NCBI GenBank assembly: GCA_029983435.1
Contig: JASBZN010000007.1
Span: forward strand, 1 to 19,205
Direction: 5' to 3'
Origin: Urinicoccus sp.
GTDB taxonomy: Bacteria > Bacillota > Clostridia > Tissierellales > Peptoniphilaceae
Length of the DNA: 19,205 bases
Shown: piece after piece, positions 13,899-19,205 of the stretch
Layout of the letters: each line of letters begins with the position of its first letter
Position numbering within the stretch: position 1 is the stretch's first letter
Notes under the pieces: generated by a model
Seen by the model: the letters and a program-made list of their open reading frames with translations, nothing else
Told to the model about the DNA's origin: nothing
Databases searched by the model: none
Made by a program: the position numbers and the translations under genes

Positions 13899-14921
13899 TC
13901 ACAAGGACAGGGGCTGGTCTTGTAAAATCTTCAAAAGATCTTCATAGACCATTTTTTTATCCCCTTCATTTAATATTTCATGACGCATGCCTGAATACGT
14001 CTTGACCTCGATATTTTTATAGCCAATGTCCCTTAAAAGACGCAAAGATTTTTTCAACCCCTGTGGGCCCTTAGTGATTATATCATCTTTCCCTGTTAGA
14101 TTATAAATGGGTAGGGATTTATTCCTTCCCCTATATTTAGATTTTTGCGAAAGTTTTTTATTGATTTCTACTAACACTTTTGTGTAAGAAAAGGTGAAAT
14201 GAAATATCCGCAAGGGATCTTGATATTTTTCCTCTCTATTTTTTTGATCATAAGATATAAAATCCAAAGAATCATCCCCTGTCCCTACTAAATGATTAAT
14301 GATTCTAGATTTTTCTCGATCGCCTATATAAAAGCATGCCACATTGGCAAAAAAATAAGCTAGGGGAGCCTTAGGATCTGGCGGTGGAGTTCCCGTAAGG
14401 ACCAATTTATCTATTTTTTTGTCATTTTCTTGCAAAAAGACCCTGGCAATCATGGACCCCATGGAATGTCCCAGCATATAGACGGGACTATTTGGATAGA
14501 TATTTTTTATATAGTTTGTCAGCTTGACTGTATCGTCTACCAATTCACTTGCTCTTTTCATGCAACCATTGGGATATTGTTCACTTAAAGACTTCCCATG
14601 ACCCCTGTGGTCGTGGATAAAGACAGCATAACCCTCTTGGTTAAGAAACTCGGCAATATCCGTATAGTTCCCTCCATGCTCGCTCATACCGTGAACAAGT
14701 TGGACTACTGCCTTTGGCTCCTCATGGGCAAACTCTCTTACAAAGGTTGAAAATCCATCTTCTCCTGTTAAGTAGTATTCTTTTCTATTCCCAGTTTCTT
14801 TTACATCCATTTTTTTATAAAACTTCTTTCCCGTATTAATAAAGCGATAACGTCTTTCTTTTATGGCGTAATAGACTTGGGGAATAAGTAAAATAAGTAT
14901 AATAATAAAAAAATAACGCAT
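13899..14921 (-). CDS. membrane-anchored alpha/beta hydrolase (lysophospholipase / monoacylglycerol lipase-like)
   Basis: A 340-residue serine hydrolase. Residues 1-20 form one hydrophobic helix (MRYFFIIILILLIPQVYYAI), so it is probably tethered to the membrane, with the catalytic domain outside or at the inner face. Domain markers: oxyanion LVHGMSEHGGNY (75-86), HDHRGHGKS (103-111), the nucleophile elbow GHSMG with Ser153, the acid in LTGKDD (about 279-280) and His314 (GMRHEIL). This HDHRGHG plus GHSMG pattern is that of PldB/monoglyceride-lipase-like Hydrolase_4 enzymes. AAGGAGG lies just before the ATG. It is last of a minus-strand set after a YhhN-like gene, suggesting lysolipid turnover; the actual ester substrate is unproven. 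Confidence 0.88.
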   Translation of the reverse strand: MRYFFIIILILLIPQVYYAIKERRYRFINTGKKFYKKMDVKETGNRKEYYLTGEDGFSTFVREFAHEEPKAVVQLVHGMSEHGGNYTDIAEFLNQEGYAVFIHDHRGHGKSLSEQYPNGCMKRASELVDDTVKLTNYIKNIYPNSPVYMLGHSMGSMIARVFLQENDKKIDKLVLTGTPPPDPKAPLAYFFANVACFYIGDREKSRIINHLVGTGDDSLDFISYDQKNREEKYQDPLRIFHFTFSYTKVLVEINKKLSQKSKYRGRNKSLPIYNLTGKDDIITKGPQGLKKSLRLLRDIGYKNIEVKTYSGMRHEILNEGDKKMVYEDLLKILQDQPLSL

Positions 14922-14976
14922 AGCTTCCTCCTTTTTAAATAAACAAAAATTTCTCCATCCTCTTTAAGCATCCCTA

Positions 14977-15363
14977 TCAGTAAAATTCTTCTCCCTCTTG
15001 AGGATAATCCCTTTTTTCTTAAATTTTCTTCCCACTCTTTTCTATCCCTACCATCGTAATCTGGGTAGATGGGATAAGGCCATTCTACCTTATCCAAATC
15101 TCGGTATGGAGGACAATCCGCCTGTACTGGGAATCCTTCTATTTTTCATCAGGATGGGAGCCCCTGGCCTCCATCTCATCCATTACTAGCTGGTGCTATT
15201 GGTAGAGCTTATAGGGACTGTAGTTAAAAACATAATTAACGATCGCATGGGGCCAGCCCCAGCTCTTACCTCGAAGGGCGCAGCATTCTCTGTGTTGCCC
15301 CAGAAGCTCTTGTCTAGGTAAGTTGTGAATCATCTCTTGGTGCCATAATCGCATAATCTTCAT
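14977..15363 (-). pseudogene. degraded Pyr_excise / TIGR02328-family gene (pyrimidine dimer DNA glycosylase-like)
   Basis: The minus strand from 15363 encodes MRLWHQEMIHNLPRQELLGQ, then HRECCALRGKSWGWPHA and NYVFNYSPYKLYQ, the clear N-terminal part of the family named after phage T4 endonuclease V (Pfam Pyr_excise). The frame then hits TAG where Tyr is expected (before HQLVMDEMEARG), a second TAG where Trp is expected (after HPDEK), and next a frameshift, after which PPYRDLDKVEWPYPIYPDY and EWEENLRKKGL appear in another frame. So two stops and at least one indel: a dead gene. Its ATG overlaps the YhhN-like stop (ATGA at 15360-15363), so it once was translationally coupled in this operon. The right-hand limit is exact; the left limit (about 14977) is approximate. 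Confidence 0.88.
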
Positions 15364-16022
15364 TCCTTTTTATTGTATTTGTCTTCTTTAATAATTTGGT
15401 CCCCTAAAAGAACTTGAGAAGGAAGGTAAAAAGCCCAGATAAGCTTCCTAAAGAGGTTGCCCAGACTCTGGGATCCTGGAAAATTAGCCACTGCTACAGA
15501 AAGGTCACAAAAGCAAAAAAGAAGATAGGCAACAAAAAGTTTTTTATCTCTAGATTTAAAGGCTTCCAGAGTATTTAAAATCAAGAGTCCAGCGTAAATA
15601 AAGGCCAAAACTTCCAAACTTGGGAAAAATTTTTTCAGTAAAAAGAAGATTCCTATTCCCAGTAAACTCAAAAAAAGAAAAATTTCTCCTCTTTTTTCCT
15701 TCCTATGTAAAAATCGAAAGAGATGAACCCATAAAAAGAAAAAAACCCCCAAGGAATAAAAAGATGTAAAGAGTAAAAAATAGTCTGTTAAAATCGTAAG
15801 AAAAGAAGCCCCTATCCACAATCCCGCTCCCTCTTTACCCAAAAGATATTGGCTAAGGCTTAAAAGAAGGATAGAGAAAAATTTAAGATAGGAAGAGAGC
15901 CTCCCCTGGCTTGGAAGAAAAAAATCTAAAAAGAGAAAGGCAAGATAAATCCAGGCAAGGAAAAAACAAACTGTTTTCCAAGTCTTGTTTTCTTTTAAAG
16001 TAAAAAAGATTTTCCCCCTCAT
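15360..16022 (-). CDS. YhhN family membrane protein, lysoplasmalogenase-like
   Basis: A 220-residue protein with about eight hydrophobic helices. Features that recall the YhhN/TMEM86 family are: LKFFSI (46-51), a TDYFLL segment with Asp80, Gly92 and His100 in LGVFFFLWVHLFRF, a CDLSVAVA segment with Asp173, and RKLIWAFYLPSQVLLG (192-207). Members include eukaryotic lysoplasmalogenase, which hydrolyses the vinyl-ether bond of lysoplasmalogens; plasmalogens also occur in anaerobic bacteria. AAGGA lies 9 bases before the ATG. It starts 21 bases after the TraX-like gene, overlaps the dead Pyr_excise gene, and is followed by a lysophospholipase-like gene. The family assignment is by motif recall only, so moderate confidence. 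Confidence 0.6.
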   Translation of the reverse strand: MRGKIFFTLKENKTWKTVCFFLAWIYLAFLFLDFFLPSQGRLSSYLKFFSILLLSLSQYLLGKEGAGLWIGASFLTILTDYFLLFTSFYSLGVFFFLWVHLFRFLHRKEKRGEIFLFLSLLGIGIFFLLKKFFPSLEVLAFIYAGLLILNTLEAFKSRDKKLFVAYLLFCFCDLSVAVANFPGSQSLGNLFRKLIWAFYLPSQVLLGDQIIKEDKYNKKE

Positions 16023-16043
16023 AAACTAGATCCTTCCCTTGTC

Positions 16044-16775
16044 TCAAATCGATAGGCTAAAACGTAAAATTCCCAAAATCAAAAGATGGACTGGATAAAA
16101 AAGATAATTGATTATCTTATTTTGCTTTCCTCTTTGCCCATTATAAGTAAGTATCAAGCCAAAACCTAAAAAAGAATAGACTTCTTTTATTAAGGACAAA
16201 TAGCCTAAACCCACTCCAAGAAGGGGGCGGTCATAGAAGAGATAAAATAAATAGGCTAAAAGAATCCCATGATAGTCATAATCCAAGCTCAAACCCATGG
16301 CGAAAAAAGAAAAACTTACAACCACCAAAAGAGATGCTAGGTACCAAAGAATTTTATTTCTCAACTTTTCTTTTAAGCAATCGATAATCCAAAGACTAGT
16401 AAGACACAGGGCCAAGGTAAAAAGTACATTGTTCCAGTTTGGGTTAAAGTAGACCCTAGATGTGAACATGTCAAAGGGAACTTCAGATAAAACCGCAAAA
16501 ACCAAAAGATTGATAAGGTATTTTTTTCGACTTCCTGTTTTGAAAAATCCCTCTACCACAAAAAAGACAAAGAGAGGAAAGGCAATTCTTCCAAGAATGG
16601 AAAATAGATTGGATAAATAAAGCAAAAATCCCTTCCCTTGTAAAAAAGGAACAACCAGGGCATTGTTCACGTGATCCACCAGCATGGAAAGAAAAGCCAG
16701 ATATTTTAACTGGGCTCCATTGAAAACTTGCGCTTTTTTTAATTTTTCTTGATTAAATGATTTTTTTATTTTCAT
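16044..16775 (-). CDS. TraX family membrane protein
   Basis: A 243-residue polytopic protein of the TraX family (Pfam TraX), named after the F-plasmid pilin acetylase but common on Firmicute chromosomes. Signature pieces in order: NGAQLKYLAFLSMLVDH (19-35, with the conserved Asp-His), GRIAFPLFVFFVVEGF (62-77), KKYLINLLVFAVLSEVPFD (84-102), NNVLFTL (115-121), DYDYHGILL, YNGQRGK and the C-terminal YPVHLLIL. About seven to eight helices are present. The family is an acyltransferase-like membrane fold, so O- or N-acylation of an envelope molecule is a reasonable inference. It leads a minus-strand set with the YhhN-like and hydrolase genes. No conjugation genes are near. Confidence 0.9.
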   Translation of the reverse strand: MKIKKSFNQEKLKKAQVFNGAQLKYLAFLSMLVDHVNNALVVPFLQGKGFLLYLSNLFSILGRIAFPLFVFFVVEGFFKTGSRKKYLINLLVFAVLSEVPFDMFTSRVYFNPNWNNVLFTLALCLTSLWIIDCLKEKLRNKILWYLASLLVVVSFSFFAMGLSLDYDYHGILLAYLFYLFYDRPLLGVGLGYLSLIKEVYSFLGFGLILTYNGQRGKQNKIINYLFYPVHLLILGILRFSLSI

Positions 16776-16826
16776 CTTTTTCCTAAAAAAGTAAATAAAT
16801 CTTTTTAAATAAAAATATTTCTTTCA

Positions 16827-16838
16827 AACTATATAGTT
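16827..16838. repeat. 12-base perfect palindrome upstream of the TraX-like gene
   Basis: AACTATATAGTT, just downstream of a possible TGATACAAT extended -10 on the minus strand, within the AT-rich 216-base gap 16776-16991. It could be an operator or chance in AT-rich DNA. Confidence 0.3.
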
Positions 16839-16914
16839 CATTGTATCATTTTTCTATTTTATTTGTATTATATCCTTCACAAAAATTTTTTCTATTCCAA
16901 AAAGTTTAGGTGAT

Positions 16915-16945
16915 AAAAAAAGGGGCAAGACCTTATCTTACCCCT
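16915..16945 (-). terminator. rho-independent terminator of the GNAT gene
   Basis: AGGGG/CCCCT outer stem with an inner AAGA/TCTT pairing (16921-16945), followed by seven U on the minus strand; 47 bases after the gene's stop. Confidence 0.85.
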
Positions 16946-16991
16946 CTCCTTCATAAAGTTATCTTTTTGCCATCCTTAGACTCAAGCTTAT

Positions 16992-17519
16992 TTAAAACTT
17001 AAGGTCCATAATGTAGCGATCTTCACCAGGGCCATATAAATTTTCAATAAACCGGTCCTTCTTAAATCCCAATCCTTCATAGAGAGCAACCGCTGGATCA
17101 TTATCTGGATCCACCGTTAATTGAACTCGTTCAAAACCTTGGTCTTTTACATCTTCTAAAACCATCTTTAAAAATTGGGTCCCTATAGATTGACCTCGAG
17201 CTTCCTCTGCAATAGCATAATCTGAAAGATAAGCCAACTTGTTGTCATCCCAAGCACGGCTAAAGCTTGCCATTCCAAGGATTTTAGAATCCTTGCGATT
17301 TTCTTTTAAAATAAACATATTTCCATAGTAGATGTGGGCAATGGCACCAAAGGCGTCCATCGCGTCTTCGCCAAAAGCATCTTCATTAAAGCGAAGGAGT
17401 CTCCGGACCTTTCGCACATCAAAGTCTTTAAAGCGGAAGATTTTTAACTCATCATAATCATCTAACTTGCTTAAAATATAGTCGTCAAATTGGTCTACAT
17501 ATTCATAGGATTTATCCAT
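16992..17519 (-). CDS. GNAT family N-acetyltransferase
   Basis: A 175-residue Gcn5-related acetyltransferase. The acetyl-CoA pyrophosphate loop is in EEARGQSIGTQFL (RGQSIG, about 108-113, the Arg/Gln-x-x-Gly-x-Gly/Ala motif), following the LSDYAIAEEA strand, and the C-terminal ALYEGLGFKKDRF (about 145-157) is the usual motif B. VDPDNDPA before it is typical of the substrate side. Two adjacent ATGs exist (17522 and 17519); the second is chosen as it puts GGGAG 6 bases away rather than 3. It is a single gene with its own terminator; a TTGTAA/TTACAA palindrome lies 21 bases upstream. The acceptor substrate (protein, amino acid or drug) cannot be told. Confidence 0.88.
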   Translation of the reverse strand: MDKSYEYVDQFDDYILSKLDDYDELKIFRFKDFDVRKVRRLLRFNEDAFGEDAMDAFGAIAHIYYGNMFILKENRKDSKILGMASFSRAWDDNKLAYLSDYAIAEEARGQSIGTQFLKMVLEDVKDQGFERVQLTVDPDNDPAVALYEGLGFKKDRFIENLYGPGEDRYIMDLKF

Positions 17520-17539
17520 CATACACTCCCTTTTATATC

Positions 17540-17553
17540 TTGTAATCTTACAA
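17540..17553. promoter_or_regulatory. palindrome before the GNAT gene, candidate operator
   Basis: TTGTAATCTTACAA, 6-base arms with a 2-base centre, directly upstream of the ribosome site of the acetyltransferase gene. Position suggests an operator; no regulator is known from the window. The rest of the gap to 17700 has no feature that I can see. Confidence 0.3.
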
Positions 17554-17700
17554 ATTATTTCTACCCAAGGAAAAGAACCCTTACACAAAAAATTTAACCC
17601 TTTTTTGTTTAGAAAAGAAAACAGCTTTCTTAATTTAGCCCCTTGGAAAGGCCTCCCCCGTACTTTACTAAAGCCATTATCCGAGTTCTCTTTTGGGGTG

Positions 17701-17748
17701 AAAAAAATACCTAATCTACTTAAATTTTCTTTAAATAGATTAGGTATT
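17701..17748 (-). terminator. rho-independent terminator of the NlpC/P60 gene
   Basis: 13-base perfect stem (17706-17718 with 17736-17748); the 17-base loop can pair further. A T-run follows on the minus strand (A-run 17701-17707). It is 19 bases after the gene's stop. Confidence 0.9.
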
Positions 17749-17767
17749 ACACTTTCAATAAACTATT

Positions 17768-18844
17768 TTACAAAACTCTTGTTGCGTTAACAAAATTGTT
17801 TGTATAATATTTTTCTGATAATTTATTTTTTACTACTTTTCCTTGGCCACTCGCTGCATGAATGAATTCATCATTTCCAATGTATACGCCAACATGGCTA
17901 ACATTTCCACTTCCTGTTGTAGCAAAGAAAACTAAGTCCCCTGCTTGAAGTTGGTCTTTAGAAACTTGTTTCCCATATTGAGATTGTGCAGAAGATGTTC
18001 TTGGAACATTGATGTTTAATTCATTTTTATAAATGGCATAAACTAAGCCCGAGCAGTCATAACCATTGGATCCTGTATCTCCATAAACATAAGTAGAACC
18101 CATCTTGCTGTCAAGAGAAAGTAACACTTTGGAAGACTTACTACCATCGGCAGGCGCTACATAAGTTGCTGGCGCTTTGGCTACTGGTGCTTTTTCTTCT
18201 GTTTTTTCTTGTTCTACCTTATTGTTTAAATCAAGGTCTTGACCATCTAATTGAACATCAGTAGCTGGTAGGTAGAAAGCTTCATTTGCTTCATTTACAA
18301 TAACAAACGTCCCTTTGGCAAAGGAATGAATAGTTACTTCTTGACCCTTTTTAATTTGGAAAGTCTTTCCATTATTCTTTAAGGTTTTGTTTACTTTGGA
18401 TGTCGCTTTTGTTATGTAATGATAGATTCCAGTATTTTCTAAAGCATCTTTAGAAACTAAACCTTCTAAACCATCTTTTGTTTTTACAAGATAGCCATCC
18501 TTGCTTTCATTTAGTAAAACAACTTGTTCTCCTAAAAAGAGGTTACGAAGGACTTTCCCATTGGATTTAATAGGTGTATTTTTTTTGGTAGCAAAAACTT
18601 TTTGAATCTTAACTAATTTATCTTTAGAAATAGAAACTTGTGCATTTCCCTTTTTCACTGTATAAATACCATCTTTTTCTCCAATGATATTTACTTGTTC
18701 TTCCGCTGCAAAACTTAGGCTCTTACCACTATTTAAAGTTGTTGTATGATTACTCAATAAAATACCAGTATCTTTTAAACCAATTAAAGATACTGCACAT
18801 AGAGCTGCTAGACCCAAGGTCTTTTTCAACTGAGGTTTTTTCAC
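17768..18844 (-). CDS. secreted SH3b-NlpC/P60 cell-wall endopeptidase
   Basis: A 358-residue exported protein. A signal peptide is plain: basic start (KKPQLKKT), hydrophobic core LGLAALCAVSLIGL, and a likely cleavage near SLSFAAEE (about 43-49). Three SH3-like repeats follow (about 50-80, 88-135, 149-199), for example GEQVVLLNESKDGYLVKTKDGLEGLVS; then an acidic/Ala-Pro linker (about 205-235) and a C-terminal NlpC/P60 domain (about 238-358) with Cys264 (YDCSGLVYA), His317 (SHVGVYIG) and His329 (FIHAAS). It should cut D-iGlu-diaminopimelate-type bonds in peptidoglycan stems. The start is the GTG at 18842-18844 with AAAGGAG 7 bases upstream; a TTG at 18850 is too close to that site. A WalR-like box precedes the promoter. 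Confidence 0.92.
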   Translation of the reverse strand: MKKPQLKKTLGLAALCAVSLIGLKDTGILLSNHTTTLNSGKSLSFAAEEQVNIIGEKDGIYTVKKGNAQVSISKDKLVKIQKVFATKKNTPIKSNGKVLRNLFLGEQVVLLNESKDGYLVKTKDGLEGLVSKDALENTGIYHYITKATSKVNKTLKNNGKTFQIKKGQEVTIHSFAKGTFVIVNEANEAFYLPATDVQLDGQDLDLNNKVEQEKTEEKAPVAKAPATYVAPADGSKSSKVLLSLDSKMGSTYVYGDTGSNGYDCSGLVYAIYKNELNINVPRTSSAQSQYGKQVSKDQLQAGDLVFFATTGSGNVSHVGVYIGNDEFIHAASGQGKVVKNKLSEKYYTNNFVNATRVL

Positions 18845-18899
18845 AATCAAACTCCTTTATTTCTCTAAAAAAACTTAAAACCCTTTTGTTTTACTTTGA

Positions 18900-18936
18900 T
18901 ATATAAAAGTATAACAAAAAGGTTTCAAAAATACAA
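18900..18936 (-). promoter_or_regulatory. overlapping promoters of the NlpC/P60 gene
   Basis: Two overlapping solutions on the minus strand: TTGAAA (18923-18928), 17 bases, TATATA (18900-18905); and TTGTAT (18931-18936), 17 bases, TATACT (18908-18913) with an extended TGn. Either gives a leader of roughly 50-60 bases. Confidence 0.6.
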
Positions 18937-18942
18937 CAAAAA

Positions 18943-18959
18943 GTTACAAATAAGTTACG
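18943..18959 (-). promoter_or_regulatory. WalR (YycF)-like binding site
   Basis: CGTAAC-N5-TGTAAC on the minus strand, matching the known WalR consensus TGTWAH-N5-TGTWAH at 11 of 12 defined positions. It lies 7-15 bases upstream of the -35 boxes, an activator position. A weaker copy, AGTAAC-N5-TGTAAG, is at 19014-19030, between this box and rnpB. Confidence 0.6.
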
Positions 18960-19036
18960 ATATTTCTAACTTTTTTTCTTTTTTCTAAGAAATAGCAAAG
19001 AATATTCGATTTTCTTACAAAATAGTTACTTTTTAT

Positions 19037-19205
19037 GTATGAGCAAGTCTATAAGCCGTGTTCTGTTTAATCAATCATCTATCTAGGATATTTGTCACCA
19101 AATACCTCCAGCGACCTACCTCTTGGAGGTGACGAGCAGCCACCTATTGGTCCTTTTTGGTCTTGCTCCGGATGGGGTTTACAGAGCCAATTTGTCTCCA
19201 AATTG
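19037..19205 (-). ncRNA. rnpB: RNase P RNA (partial, 3' part)
   Basis: Catalytic RNA that trims the 5' leader of tRNA precursors. The minus strand reads, in order, GTAAACCCCATCCGGAGCAA then GACCAAA, the GAGGTAGGTCGCTGGAGG section, CTAGATAGATGATTGATTAA, and ACAGAACACGGCTTATAGAC close to the 3' end, all conserved parts of bacterial P RNA. The 5' part is beyond the right edge. The 3' end is placed at about 19037 by the closing AGACTTGCTCA strand of helix P1; the exact end is approximate and no terminator hairpin was seen after it. Confidence 0.93.

Noticed and set aside
14861..15097. A 78-residue minus-strand reading frame as a gene
   Set aside because: Its first half is the frameshifted tail of the Pyr_excise pseudogene and its second half is the hydrolase start read in the wrong frame.
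16044..16775. TraX-like gene as evidence of a conjugative element
   Set aside because: The family is common on chromosomes and no relaxase, type IV secretion, integrase or att-like repeat is near.
17605..17790. Plus-strand reading frame of 61 residues
   Set aside because: It runs through the NlpC/P60 terminator and into that gene's end; no ribosome site.

Overview
The window is AT-rich DNA with compact genes, strong AGGAGG-type ribosome binding sites and -10 boxes of the TATAAT / TGnTATAAT type. Gene content (nadABC without NadR, an NlpC/P60 secreted protein behind a WalR-like box, a lone TraX membrane protein, a clostridial-type NhaC antiporter) points to an anaerobic low-GC Firmicute of the Clostridia/Tissierellia kind. 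The species cannot be named from the sequence.

Left part (1-5651, all minus strand): the window opens inside a Na+/H+ antiporter gene (NhaC family, GTG start). A tight operon follows upstream of it: nadA-nadB-nadC (aspartate to nicotinate mononucleotide), a radical SAM protein, and a 101-residue bacterial microcompartment (BMC) shell-type protein. That last protein carries a GSCPQ motif like the iron-sulfur-binding GrpU shell proteins, and no other microcompartment gene is in view.

Middle (5652-8411): exonuclease III, then a four-repeat type I-E-like CRISPR array with three 33-base spacers and an AT-rich leader. The array is transcribed leftward and has no cas genes in the window. A DUF1275/YoaK membrane protein and an AIM24-family protein follow, both on the minus strand. 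From 8529 to 12000 come a plus-strand FAD-dependent oxidoreductase (COG2509 type), a convergent xanthine phosphoribosyltransferase gene sharing one terminator with it, and a divergent aldo/keto reductase carrying two 4Fe-4S motifs.

Right part (12003-19205, all minus strand): a small membrane protein gene with an apparent one-base frameshift, behind two TGACAnnnTGTCA operators; a gpx-flavodoxin pair; a probable membrane-lipid operon (TraX-like protein, YhhN/lysoplasmalogenase-like protein, a degraded Pyr_excise-family DNA glycosylase gene, a membrane-anchored lysophospholipase-like hydrolase); a GNAT acetyltransferase; a secreted SH3b-NlpC/P60 cell-wall hydrolase; and the 3' part of RNase P RNA (rnpB). 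Most transcription units end in clear rho-independent hairpins.

The observations most worth following are the orphan GrpU-like shell protein in the NAD operon, the cas-less CRISPR array with its repeated leader element, the WalR-like box before the NlpC/P60 gene, the Pyr_excise pseudogene (not callable as one reading frame), and the frameshift in the small membrane protein.
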